Positions 20,634 through 29,610 of a DNA stretch of 40,076 nucleotides are shown in pieces. The translations under genes were made by a program, and so were the position numbers. The stretch's first letter is position 1. Every line of letters begins with the position of its first letter. Source of the stretch: Epithemia pelagica (Eukaryota; Bacillariophyta; Bacillariophyceae; Surirellales; Surirellaceae); the NCBI GenBank assembly GCA_946965045.2, contig OX337243.1, positions 1 to 40,076 of the forward strand, in the 5' to 3' direction. A model generated the notes under the pieces. The model saw only the letters and a list, made by a program, of their open reading frames with translations, did no database searches and was not told where the DNA came from.

Positions 20634-21134
20634 ATGCTAAAACACTTTTATAAGGTATTAACTTACGATTTTTTAAATAAATATAATTATTTATTAATAA
20701 CAAAAATTCCAGTGATCAATAAATTTGTATTGATATTAAATGTAGTAACATTTAATGATTTAATAAATAATTTATTTATGCTAAATATATTTTACAACTA
20801 TGAAAAAAAAGTCATATTAAAGCTAAAAAGTGGAACACCATTTCATTTAAAAATAGTTTTTAAAAAATTTGATTTATATGCTTATTTAAACAAATTTATT
20901 ATTAATGCAGTAATATATAAAAATAAACAGTTTATAAATAATAATTATATTTATAGTGAAAATTTAATTTATTATGAAAACTCCAACTTAAAAAAAAATA
21001 CTATACTTTTAAATATAGTATTAAAATTTAAAACAATAAATAGTAGTGAGTTAAAATTTATAATCAAACAAATATTTAGTGATAAGGAAAAATGGTTGAG
21101 TGGTTATAACAAAAATTTGCTAAATTTTGTATAA
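20634..21134 (+). CDS. rpl5: Ribosomal protein L5, frame runs into tRNA-Ser
   Basis: A 166-residue L5, in the family a 5S-rRNA-binding protein of the large subunit. NKYNYLLITKIPVINKFVLI fits the L5 start (Y-x-N-x-x-x-I-P-x-I-x-K-I-V-I-N). LKSGTPFHLKIVFKKFDLYA matches L-R-x-G-x-P-I-G-x-K-V-T-L-R-x-x-x-M-Y. ATG 20634 avoids the overlapping tRNA-Asp. The L5 C-terminal segment ends near 21085, but the stop lies 49 bases inside tRNA-Ser(GCU), so the mature C-terminus is uncertain. Confidence 0.85.
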   Translation: MLKHFYKVLTYDFLNKYNYLLITKIPVINKFVLILNVVTFNDLINNLFMLNIFYNYEKKVILKLKSGTPFHLKIVFKKFDLYAYLNKFIINAVIYKNKQFINNNYIYSENLIYYENSNLKKNTILLNIVLKFKTINSSELKFIIKQIFSDKEKWLSGYNKNLLNFV

Positions 21135-21177
21135 TAACAATATTATTATATCATAGGTTCGAATCCTATTTTTTCCA
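21086..21177 (+). tRNA. trnS(gcu): tRNA-Ser (GCU)
   Basis: Class II tRNA with a long variable arm. Perfect acceptor 21086-21092/21170-21176 (GGAAAAA/TTTTTCC). Anticodon GCT 21119-21121 in stem AAAAT/ATTTT. T stem ATAGG/CCTAT with loop TTCGAAT. Discriminator A21177. It overlaps the rpl5 frame by 49 bases. Confidence 0.94.
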
Positions 21178-21182
21178 ATTAA

Positions 21183-23159
21183 ATGTGTTTATTAATATTA
21201 ATATTACCATTAATTAGTTCCTTATTTGTTGGTTTATTTGGCAAATATTTAGGCTTTTTAGGCTCTACAAAATTAGCTATTTTTTGTTTACTGACGTGTT
21301 TATTATTAGTAGTAAATATTTATTTCGAAATTATATTATATAAGGCTCCTATATTTATTGATTTATTTTATTGGATCGATTCCGAATTTTTAAATATTTA
21401 TTGGTGTTTTGTTTTTGATAGTTTAACAATTACAATGTGTTTTATTATTGTATTTATTTCATTTTTAGTTCATTTTTATTCGATTGAATATATGGGCCAT
21501 GATCCTTTTTTATCAAAATTTATTGCATATTTATCATTATTTACATTTTTTATGTTATTATTAATTACAAGTAATGATTTAATTCAAATGTTTATTGGAT
21601 GGGAAGGTGTTGGTTTATGTTCATATTTATTAATTAATTTTTGGTTTATTCGAATTCAAGCTAATAAAGCAGCTATAAAAGCCATGCTTATAAATCGGAT
21701 AGGTGATTTTGGATTATTAGGGGCCATTTTATTTATTTTTATAACTTTTAAAACATTAAATTATGATGCTTTAAGTTTACTTATTTGTTTATTTAAGACA
21801 AATAAACAAATAATATTTGATATACATATTTTTAATATTATTTGTTTGTTATTATTTATTGGTGCTGTAGGTAAATCAGCACAATTAGGGCTGCATACTT
21901 GGCTGCCGGATGCTATGGAAGGACCAACCCCAGTTTCAGCTTTAATTCACGCAGCTACTATGGTAACCGCTGGAGTTTTTTTATTAATTCGTTTATCATT
22001 TTTATTTGAAAATACAAATAAAATATTAAATTTAATTGTAATAGTTGGCATTTTAACTTCATCGATAAGCGCATTAGTTGGTTTGACACAAAATGATACA
22101 AAAAAAATAATAGCCTATTCCACTTGTAGTCAATTAGGTTATATGATATTTACAAATGGCTTAAGTGATTATTTCATTAGTTTATTTCATTTAACAAATC
22201 ATGCATTTTTCAAAGCACTTTTGTTTTTGAGCTCTGGATCAACTATTCATTCAATTAATGATGAACAGGATATTCGGAAAATGGGAGGACTTAAAATTCA
22301 ATTACCATTTACTTATAAAAGTACGCTTATTGGCTCGTTAGCATTAATAGGATTCCCTTATTTAACAGGTTTTTACTCTAAGGATTTTATTTTAGAGTGT
22401 ACCTTTGCAAAATACAATTTATTAGGTACTTATAGTTTTGTAATAGGTAGTATTGGTGCTTTTATCACCGCGTATTATTCATTTCGAGCAATTTTTTTAG
22501 TTTTTTTATCAAAGCCGAACGGTTTTAAAAATATTTTAGGCTATGCTATTGAGTCAAATTTTAATATAAAATTTGTTTTAAGTATTTTAATTATACCAAG
22601 TATAATTATTGGCTATTATAGTAAGGACTTGATAACTGGTTTTGGTAATAATTTTTTTAACAATACAATATTTATTAATTTAAAGTTATTTAATATTTTT
22701 GATGCAGAATTCATTTTAATTTCACATAAAGTAGCACCAACATGTTTAAGTTTATTAGGAGCTTTTTTAGCGTTTTACTTATATTTTAATTATACTAAAG
22801 TATTAGTTCAAGTAAAATTAATTCCAACTAATTTAAAAATATACAATTTTTTAAATCGAAAATGGTATTATGATAAAATATACAACGACATATTAGGACA
22901 ATGGTTTTTTAAATTTGGTTATTCAATAAGTTATAAATTTATTGATAAAGGAATTTTTGAACTACTGGGGCCTAATGGAATTTCATTTAATGCTTTACAG
23001 TTGAGTAACGTTTATAATAATATACAATTAAATTATTTTAATAGTTTATTGTGGAGTAAATTAATCGGCTTTATATTTATACTGTATCAAATAGTACATA
23101 TTACTAATATTAATATTAATTTATTATTTATAAACATATTAATACTACTATTTTTATAA
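21183..23159 (+). CDS. nad5: NADH dehydrogenase subunit 5
   Basis: A 658-residue antiporter-like proton-pumping subunit of complex I. Conserved blocks include FIGWEGVGLCSYLLI, KAMLINRIGDFG, LHTWLPDAMEGPTPVSALIHAATM, and the later HAFFKALLFLSSGS with its lysine. LIGFPYLTGFYSKDFILE follows. The long C-terminal extension typical of Nad5 (lateral helix) is present. Start ATG 21183 lies five bases after tRNA-Ser, and tRNA-His follows within eight bases. Confidence 0.99.
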   Translation: MCLLILILPLISSLFVGLFGKYLGFLGSTKLAIFCLLTCLLLVVNIYFEIILYKAPIFIDLFYWIDSEFLNIYWCFVFDSLTITMCFIIVFISFLVHFYSIEYMGHDPFLSKFIAYLSLFTFFMLLLITSNDLIQMFIGWEGVGLCSYLLINFWFIRIQANKAAIKAMLINRIGDFGLLGAILFIFITFKTLNYDALSLLICLFKTNKQIIFDIHIFNIICLLLFIGAVGKSAQLGLHTWLPDAMEGPTPVSALIHAATMVTAGVFLLIRLSFLFENTNKILNLIVIVGILTSSISALVGLTQNDTKKIIAYSTCSQLGYMIFTNGLSDYFISLFHLTNHAFFKALLFLSSGSTIHSINDEQDIRKMGGLKIQLPFTYKSTLIGSLALIGFPYLTGFYSKDFILECTFAKYNLLGTYSFVIGSIGAFITAYYSFRAIFLVFLSKPNGFKNILGYAIESNFNIKFVLSILIIPSIIIGYYSKDLITGFGNNFFNNTIFINLKLFNIFDAEFILISHKVAPTCLSLLGAFLAFYLYFNYTKVLVQVKLIPTNLKIYNFLNRKWYYDKIYNDILGQWFFKFGYSISYKFIDKGIFELLGPNGISFNALQLSNVYNNIQLNYFNSLLWSKLIGFIFILYQIVHITNININLLFINILILLFL

Positions 23160-23166
23160 ATAACTT

Positions 23167-23240
23167 GATGAATTTAATTTAATTGGTTAAAATAATAAAT
23201 TGTGGTTTTATTTTTATAGGTTCAAGTCCTATAATTCATC
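23167..23240 (+). tRNA. trnH: tRNA-His (GUG)
   Basis: Acceptor 23168-23174/23233-23239, plus the His-specific extra G-1 (G23167) facing discriminator C23240. D stem ATTT/AAAT. Anticodon GTG 23202-23204 in stem ATAAA/TTTAT. T stem 23216-23220/23228-23232 with loop TTCAAGT. The genome-encoded G-1:C73 pair confirms identity. Confidence 0.96.
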
Positions 23241-23259
23241 ATTTTATATTAAATAAAAT

Positions 23260-26065
23260 TATTTCTAAAATGCATCAAATAATAACCTTTATATTAAAAC
23301 ATAATATCGACGTATAAAAACGAAATATATTTATAACAAACATAATCAAGTTAAATTTAAATATTATCGACCATTAAAAAATAACTTATTTTATATTTAA
23401 GTTTTTTATAAATAAAATAAAAATAAATTTAGTGAACCGAAACATCCTAGTAACTAAAATAATTAAAATCAAGCGAGAGTTTATTATTAGTTGTGAACAA
23501 AAATAAACAAAATACTAATTTACTTTTATTTATTTTAATTTTAAGCTAAAAAAGGATAGCCCTGTAAAAATATAAAAATTAAATTAAAAACATAACAATA
23601 ATTTATTGTATTGTTAAAATAAGGAACTAACCTTACAATTTAAAGTTTTAATATTATATAGCATATTTAGTACTGTAAAGGAAATTTGGTGAATAGCTTT
23701 TTCGAAATTGTAACAATTAAAATTTGATGTAAATAAATTTTTATAGTTTAATTTTAAAAACAATAAAGTACCTTTTGAATAATGGATTAATAAGTTTATT
23801 TTAAAAGCAAGCTTGAATTAAATATTATATACAAAAGCTAAAAAAAATTAAGTTTTAAAAAGCAAAGCATATTTAAGTTTTTAAAATAATTACCCGAAAC
23901 CGAGTGATTTAACCATAAACAGACTAAAAATTAATTTTTAAATTATTGGAAGGTCGAACCCGTACATGTGGCAAAATGTTGGGATGATTTATGGTTAGTG
24001 GTGAAATGCTAATCAAACTCGGAAATAGCTGGTTTTTTGCGAAATATATTTTAGTATAGCATTAAAAAAATTATGTTAAAGGTAACGCTATTAATAAACA
24101 ACGGAAATTAATATTTTACGAAGTTTATTTAAACTGTGAATTTTAACCAAAATTTTTTAATAGTCAAACATTGAATGCTAAGGTTCAAATTTGTTTAAAG
24201 GGAAACAGCCCATATTAATAGTTAAGGTTTTCAAAAGTAATTTATTAAAAAATAATCAAAAATTAAAAAATTTTGTATGTATGCTTGGAACCAGCGATCA
24301 TTTAAAGAGTACGTAAATGTTCACTAAATTAAATTTTGAATATTTATAATTAATAAAATTTAAATTATTTAATACCGAAACTTTAAATTTAATATATTAC
24401 TTAATTATAAATAATATTAAATGGTAGCAAAACGTCCTGTTAAGTAATAGTTGGAATTTTTTTTATAGTAATATAAATTTTTATCAGGATTGATAATATT
24501 AATATTAGTAATTTTAAATAATAAATAAAAATCATTATCATTTATTAGTTCACAGGTTCCAAAAAATTAATTTTTGGTTGTAAATCGGACCCTAAAAAAA
24601 TAACGACAGTTTTATTTTTAATGGGTAAATATTAGTTAAATTCATTATTATTAAATTAATGACAATATTTAAACTAATAATATATTTACTGGTTTATAAT
24701 AAAATATTAATAAAAATATTCAGGAAAAAATTAATTTTATAAAGCTTTGCTTTATAACCGTACATGACCGACACTGGTGAATTTATTTAGTATATAAAAA
24801 TGTTTATAAAAATTATATTAAAGGAACTCGGCAAAAAAGCCTTATAACTTTGGTTAAAAGGTCAATAAATAATAAATAAATTAAAGTATTTATTATAATT
24901 TATAAAAACAAAAACAGCGCCTGTTTAACAAAAACTTAGGTCCTTGCGAATTTGTAAAAACTAGTATAAGGACTGATGCCTGCCCAGTGCGAATCAGATC
25001 AAAGAGTACTAACATTATTTTGTTAATATTTCAAACTATCGTAAACGGCAGCTGTAATTTTGACAGTTCAAAGGTAGCGAAATTCCTTGGCATTTTATTG
25101 GTGTCCTGCATGAATGGCATAACGACTGTTTAACTGTCTTTAATATAAATATAATGAACTTATAATTTTTGTGCAAATACAAAACAATTATGAAAAGACG
25201 GAAAGACCCCATGAACCTTTACTATAATTAAATACTGTTAATAAAAATTTTGTATAAAGGATAGGTGGTTTTGTTATTATTAATTTGTTAATTTATTGAT
25301 GCTTATTTTATCAACATTAATAAGCACTAATAATTATAATTGGTATTAAATTTTTATTATTGTACAATAAAATATTTTTAACTAGTATGGAATACCACTT
25401 ATGAAATTTTATTTTAACTAATTTTTAACAAATTATATAAAAAATATTTATTTAATTGGTAGTTTGACTGGGGCGGTGGCCTCCTAAAATGTAACGGGGG
25501 TGTATAAAATTAATTTCACACAAAAATATAATAGTTAATATAAATTAATTGACTGTAAAATTAACCAATTAAACAGGGATTTTAATTAATCGATTATAAT
25601 GATCCAATCATTCAAAATGGTATGCTGATTGCTTAACGAATAAAAGGTACTCTGGGGATAACAGGTTAATAATTTTTGCGAGCTCCTTATCAACAAAATT
25701 GCTTAATACCTCGATGTTGGATTATCCCATCCTGGAAATGCATTTGTTTCCAAGGGTTTGACTGTTCGTCAATTAAAGGGGTACATGATCTGAGTTCAAA
25801 ACGTCGTAAGACAGTTTGGTCCTTATCTTTCACAATTGATAAAAAAATTAAGAGGCTTAAATTTTAGTACGAAAGGACCAAATTCAATAAGTAAATGATG
25901 ATTCAGCTATATTACCAAATGTAATCGCTGATTAGTTAAACTTATAAAAAATAACCATAAAAATATGTGGGAAATTTTCCTTTAATTATAATTTTTTAGT
26001 ATAAATAATAAACTATTATTTTAATAGGTTTAAAGTTTAATAAATTAAAATGCTTTAAAAAACTA
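23260..26065 (+). rRNA. rnl: Large subunit ribosomal RNA
   Basis: Conserved LSU elements in order: GTGAACCGAAACATCCTAGTAAC near 23433, the domain II-IV region, AAAGGTAGCGAAATTCCTTG near 25070, GGGGCGGTGGCCTCCTAAA near 25470, the peptidyl-transferase segment GGGGATAACAGGTTAAT near 25654, the P-loop region CCTCGATGTTGG near 25709, and the sarcin-ricin loop AGTACGAAAGGACC near 25867. The 5' end after tRNA-His and the 3' end before repeat array 3 are estimates. An open frame inside it is not a gene. Confidence 0.97.
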
Positions 26066-26074
26066 ACAATATAA

Positions 26075-27945
26075 TAAATCAATTTTGCATAATTTTTTGG
26101 TCATTTGGTTGAAAAGATATAATTTTAATAAATAATTTTGAACCACAAATTTGAAAATTTTATTTAAAAATTGAAAATTTGTAGTTCAAAATTCGGTATA
26201 TAATAAGGCTTAAATTGGTATCAAAGTCACAAAAAATCACAAATCATAGGTAGTAACCTATGATTTTAGTTATCTGTTTTGGTTGTCTGTTTTTTATTTT
26301 TAAAAATAGTATAAAAAATCAATGATTTTAATAATTAATAATTGATTTTGATTATCATTTTATTTCATTTTATTAAAATAAAATCAATTTTGCATAATTA
26401 GTTGGTCATTTGGTTGAAAAGGTATAATTTTAATAAATAATTTTGAACCACAAATTTGAAAATTTTATTTAAAAATTGAAAATTTGTGGTTCAAAATTCG
26501 GTATATAATAAGGCTTAAATTAGTATCAAAATCACAAAAAATCATAAATCGTAGGTAGTAACCTATGATTTTATTTATCTGTTTTGGTTATCCGATTTTT
26601 ATTTTTAAAAATAGTATAAAAAATCAATGATTTTAATAATTAATAATTAATTTTGATTATCATTTTATTTCATTTTATTAAAATAAAATCAATTTTGCAT
26701 AATTAGTTGGTCATTTGGTTGAAAAGATATAATTTTAATAAATAATTTTGAACCACAAATTTAAAAATTTTGCCAAAAAATTGAAAATTTGTGGTTCAAA
26801 ATTCGGTATATAATAAGGCTTAAATTGGTATCAAAATCACAAAAAATCACAAATCATAGGTAGTAACCTATGATTTTATTTATCTGTTTTGGTTGTCTGT
26901 TTTTTATTTTTAAAAATAGTATAAAAAATCAATGATTTTAATAATTAATAATTGATTTTGATTATCATTTTATTTCATTTTATTTCATTTTATTAAAATA
27001 AAATCAATTTTGCATAATTAGTTGGTCATTTGGTTGAAAAGGTATAATTTTAATAAATAATTTTGAACCACAAATTTGAAAATTTTATTTAAAAATTGAA
27101 GATTTGTGGTTCAAAATTCGGTATATAATAAGGCTTAAATTAGTATCAAAATCACAAAAAATCATAAATCGTAGGTAGTAACCTATGATTTTATTTATCT
27201 GTTTTGGTTATCCGTTTTTTATTTTTAAAAATAGTATAAAAAATCAATGATTTTAATAATTAATAATTAATTTTGATTATCATTTTATTTCATTTTATTA
27301 AAATAAAATCAATTTTGCATAATTAGTTGGTCATTTGGTTGAAAAGATATAATTTTAATAAATAATTTTGAACCACAAATTTAAAAATTTTGCCAAAAAA
27401 TTGAAAATTTGTGGTTCAAAATTCGGTATATAATAAGGCTTAAATTGGTATCAAAATCACAAAAAATCACAAATCATAGGTAGTAACCTATGATTTTATT
27501 TATCTGTTTTGGTTGTCTGTTTTTTATTTTTAGAAATAGTATAAAAAATCAATGATTTTAATAATTAATAATTGATTTTGATTATCATTTTATTTCATTT
27601 TATTTCATTTTATTAAAATAAAATCAATTTTGCATAATTAGTTGGTCATTTGGTTGAAAAGGTATAATTTTAATAAATAATTTTGAACCACAAATTTGAA
27701 AATTTTATTTAAAAATTGAAAATTTGTGGTTCAAAATTCGGTATATAATAAGGCTTAAATTGGTATCAAAATCACAAAAAATCATAAATCATAGGTAGTA
27801 ACCTATGATTTTATTTATCTGTTTTGGTTGTCTGTTTTTTATTTCTAAAAATAGTATAAAAAATCAATGATTTTAATAATTAATAATTAATTTTGATTAT
27901 CATTTTATTTCATTTTATTAAAATGAAAATAATTTTACATAATTA
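26075..27945 (+). repeat. Repeat array 3, copy of the array 2 A/B dimers
   Basis: Six units of the same family, with the GGTTGAAAAG motif ending at 26116, 26421, 26726, 27041, 27346 and 27661. Spacing alternates 305 and 315 as in array 2, and the diagnostic type A and type B differences recur in the same order. The sequence is nearly identical to parts of array 2, including private variants such as TTGAAGATTTGTGG near 16313 and 27107. It starts about ten bases after rnl. Confidence 0.96.
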
Positions 27946-27996
27946 TTTGGTTGAATTGGAAAATATAAAAAAAATAAACATAAATAAACAACGTAT

Positions 27997-28029
27997 AAGT
28001 AATTAGTTTATTTTAATAACTAATTACTT
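27997..28029 (+). other. Twelve-base-pair perfect hairpin
   Basis: AAGTAATTAGTT pairs exactly with AACTAATTACTT around the nine-base loop TATTTTAAT. It opens the control-like region after repeat array 3 and is not part of the repeat unit. Confidence 0.75.
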
Positions 28030-28055
28030 GAGATAAACAAGCCAACTTAGAAAAA

Positions 28056-28190
28056 GCTCAGGGGCGGTAGCAAATTAAATCCGCCTGGCATGCAAATGTC
28101 ACGATTATACAAACCTTTGAACAGCAACTTCAGCTGGGTTGTCTGTTCAAAAACTGGTATATAGTCACTACCCGCGTGATAATCGTAGGA
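28056..28190 (+). ncRNA. GC-rich structured island, candidate RNA
   Basis: Much richer in G and C than the surrounding intergenic DNA and free of repeat sequence. Stems seen: CAGG(GG)CGG 28059-28067 with CCGCCTG 28081-28087; ACGATTAT 28101-28108 with ATAATCGT 28179-28186; nested inside, TTTGAACAG-CAAC 28116-28128 with GTTG-T-CTGTTCAAA 28138-28151 (13 pairs, one bulge). It does not match tRNA, 5S rRNA or RNase P RNA motifs that I can recognise. It could be a structural RNA or an origin element. Confidence 0.45.
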
Positions 28191-28229
28191 GGAGGAGCCG
28201 TACGGATTTTTGGTTTTTGGGATAAACTC

Positions 28230-28273
28230 AAATTTCCTTCGGAAATTTCCAATTTCCGCTTTTTTTTTTTTTT
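28230..28273 (+). terminator. Hairpin followed by a T-run
   Basis: AAATTTCC 28230-28237 and GGAAATTT 28241-28248 form an 8-bp stem. After eleven bases a run of 14 T follows (28260-28273). The arrangement resembles an intrinsic terminator for transcription from the GC-rich island. The mitochondrial polymerase is probably phage-like, so this role is uncertain. Confidence 0.35.
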
Positions 28274-28305
28274 CTCCAATTTCTTTTTTGAAAAAAAAAA
28301 TTTTT

Positions 28306-28437
28306 GGGGGGGTCTAAAAAAAAAAAACACGATTTTTTTTTTTCAAAATTTTTTTTAAAAAAAAAAATCTCTGATTTTTTTTTTTTAAAAAAAATTTTGA
28401 AAAAAAAAAAATCGTGTTTTTTTTTTTAGACCCCCCC
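28306..28437. other. Giant hairpin 1 with G7/C7 clamp
   Basis: Left arm 28306-28367: seven G, TCT, A-run, CACGA, T-run, C, AAAA, eight T, A-run. The right arm 28375-28437 is its reverse complement, except that three of the homopolymer runs differ by one base. The loop is TCTCTGA (28368-28374). Open frames on both strands here are by-products of the symmetry. Confidence 0.9.
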
Positions 28438-28445
28438 TAATAATT

Positions 28446-28577
28446 GGGGGGGTATTTTTTTTTTATCACGATTTTTTTTTTTAAAAATTTTTTTTAAAAA
28501 ATGAAAACCTCTGGTTTTCATTTTTTAAAAAAAATTTTTAAAAAAAAAAAATCGTGATAAAAAAAAAATACCCCCCC
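28446..28577. other. Giant hairpin 2 with G7/C7 clamp
   Basis: Left arm 28446-28509 and right arm 28513-28577 with loop TCT (28510-28512). It has the same plan as hairpin 1: seven G, T-run, ATCACGA, T-run, AAAAA, eight T, six A, TGAAAACC, then the complement. One run differs by a single base. It is also 132 bp long and is separated from hairpin 1 by eight bases. Confidence 0.9.
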
Positions 28578-28581
28578 TATA

Positions 28582-28640
28582 GGGGGTGGGTGGCGGGGGG
28601 TGGGTGGCGGGGGGTGGGTGGCGGGGGGTGGGTGGCGGGG
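28582..28640 (+). repeat. Four copies of a G-rich 14-bp repeat
   Basis: The unit GGGGGGTGGGTGGC recurs with the C at 28594, 28608, 28622 and 28636; the first copy has five leading G. It abuts hairpin 2, with which it shares the palindrome CCCCCTATAGGGGG (28573-28586). Runs of three or more G on the + strand could form G-quadruplexes. Confidence 0.95.
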
Positions 28641-28734
28641 TTAGTAACCAATTCATTCCTTACTAAAGCTATTTAGTTGAAATAGTATTACTTGAACAAA
28701 TTACTTTTAAAAATAATTGAAAGACACTGTTTAA

Positions 28735-28980
28735 AATTCGGTATATAATAAAGTTTAAATTTATACCAAAATTAAAAAAATTGAAAATGGCAAAGAGTTA
28801 TAACCTATAATTAATAAGTGATTTTAATTATCGTTTTGTTTCGTTTTATTAAACTAGTATCAAAATCACAAAAAATCATAAATCATAGGCAATAACCTAT
28901 GATTTTATTTATCTGTTTTGGTTATCCGTTTTTTATTTTTAAAAATAGTATAAGAAATCAATGATTTTGATCTTAGGGTT
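28735..28980 (+). repeat. Decayed repeat-family segments
   Basis: Fragments of the 305-bp family: AAATTCGGTATATAATAA near 28735, a degraded middle, then CAAAATCACAAAAAATCAT, a hairpin-2 copy with loop change (ATCATAGGC-AATA-ACCTATGAT near 28880) and GGTTATCCGTTTTTTATT. It fills the space up to nad9. Confidence 0.85.
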
Positions 28981-29002
28981 ATCTAAAGTGTACATATAAT
29001 TT

Positions 29003-29545
29003 ATGTTAATTTTTTTCGATATTCCAATTATTAAAATTCAGTATTTTTTTTCGGTAAAGTATAGTATTTTTTTAAACTCTAAAATTTTAATTAATATTTT
29101 GACTATTTTAAAATATCATTTTAAATATTATTTTAAATTATTAACATGTATATCAGGAGTCGATTATCCTGAAAATAAAAATCGATTTGTTATTATTTAT
29201 GAAATTTTATCTTTAAAATTTAATAATAGGTTACGTATTAAAGTTATTGTTAATGAAATTATAGCGATTTTTTCAATTAGCAAATTATTTATTTGTTCAA
29301 TTTGGTGGGAAAATGAAATATGGGATATGTTTGGTATTATTTTTTTAAAACGTAAAAATTTGGTACGTTTATTAACTGATTATGGTTTTCATGGTTTCCC
29401 ATTACGAAAGGATTTTCCTTTAACAGGCTTTATTGATGCTAAATATAATTTAACTAAAAATCGAATACTGTATGAAAAAATTGAATTAACTCAACATTAT
29501 CGTATTTTTAATTTTCACTCACCATGGAATAATGTGTATTTTTAA
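29003..29545 (+). CDS. nad9: NADH dehydrogenase subunit 9
   Basis: A 180-residue peripheral-arm subunit of complex I (NuoC homologue, 30-kDa subunit). Conserved: TCISGVDYPENKNRFVIIYE, SIWWENEIWDMFGIIF (family S-x-W-x-x-A-x-W-x-E-R-E-x-x-D-M-F-G), RLLTDYGFHGFPLRKDFPLTG. The end HSPWNNVYF is typical. ATG 29003 gives the usual length. Its last ten bases overlap the acceptor of the tRNA-like element at 29536. Confidence 0.97.
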   Translation: MLIFFDIPIIKIQYFFSVKYSIFLNSKILINILTILKYHFKYYFKLLTCISGVDYPENKNRFVIIYEILSLKFNNRLRIKVIVNEIIAIFSISKLFICSIWWENEIWDMFGIIFLKRKNLVRLLTDYGFHGFPLRKDFPLTGFIDAKYNLTKNRILYEKIELTQHYRIFNFHSPWNNVYF

Positions 29546-29601
29546 CTATTTGGTCATTATATTTATATGATATACTATAGGTTCAAATCCTATAAAATAC
29601 A
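29536..29601 (+). other. Shrunken tRNA-like element between nad9 and nad4
   Basis: Acceptor 29536-29542 (GTATTTT) pairs perfectly with 29594-29600 (AAAATAC). T stem 29577-29581/29589-29593 has loop TTCAAAT, with A29601 as discriminator. Only 34 bases separate acceptor and T arm, against about 41 normally. A possible anticodon stem TATAT/ATATA encloses TTATATG, which would give the unlikely anticodon ATA; a D arm is hardly formed. It may be a processing signal, a pseudogene or a strongly reduced tRNA. Confidence 0.65.
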
Positions 29602-29610
29602 ATATTTTTT

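Larger units (their letters stand above)
27946..28980. other. Non-coding control-like region
   Basis: About 1 kb without a gene between repeat array 3 and nad9. In order it holds a 12-bp hairpin (27997-28029), a GC-rich structured island (28056-28190), a hairpin with T-run (28230-28273), two giant hairpins (28306-28437 and 28446-28577), a G-rich tandem repeat (28582-28640), a 7-bp hairpin TTAGTAA/TTACTAA (28641-28666) and decayed repeat units (28735-28980). This concentration of structure is what a replication origin or transcription control region could look like; that role is inferred. Confidence 0.6.

Noticed and set aside
25676-25867. A 63-residue open frame
   Set aside because: It lies inside the most conserved part of the large rRNA (peptidyl-transferase and A-loop region).
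28060-28175. Group I intron core (TATATAGTC resembling the S element)
   Set aside because: No partner GACTA element or P3-P8 arrangement is visible, and no gene is interrupted here.
28188-28206. Group II intron domain V (GAGCCGTACGG)
   Set aside because: Only the 5' strand resembles domain V. No matching 3' strand, domain VI or exon junction follows.
28130-28358. Overlapping open frames on both strands in the hairpin region
   Set aside because: They consist of homopolymer-coded Phe/Lys runs produced by the A/T-rich symmetric arms and have no protein-like features.
28260-28577. Hairpin region dismissed as vector or low-quality sequence
   Set aside because: Two homologous but non-identical hairpins with distinct loops are hard to explain as one artefact. 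The exact run lengths of A and T should still be treated as uncertain.
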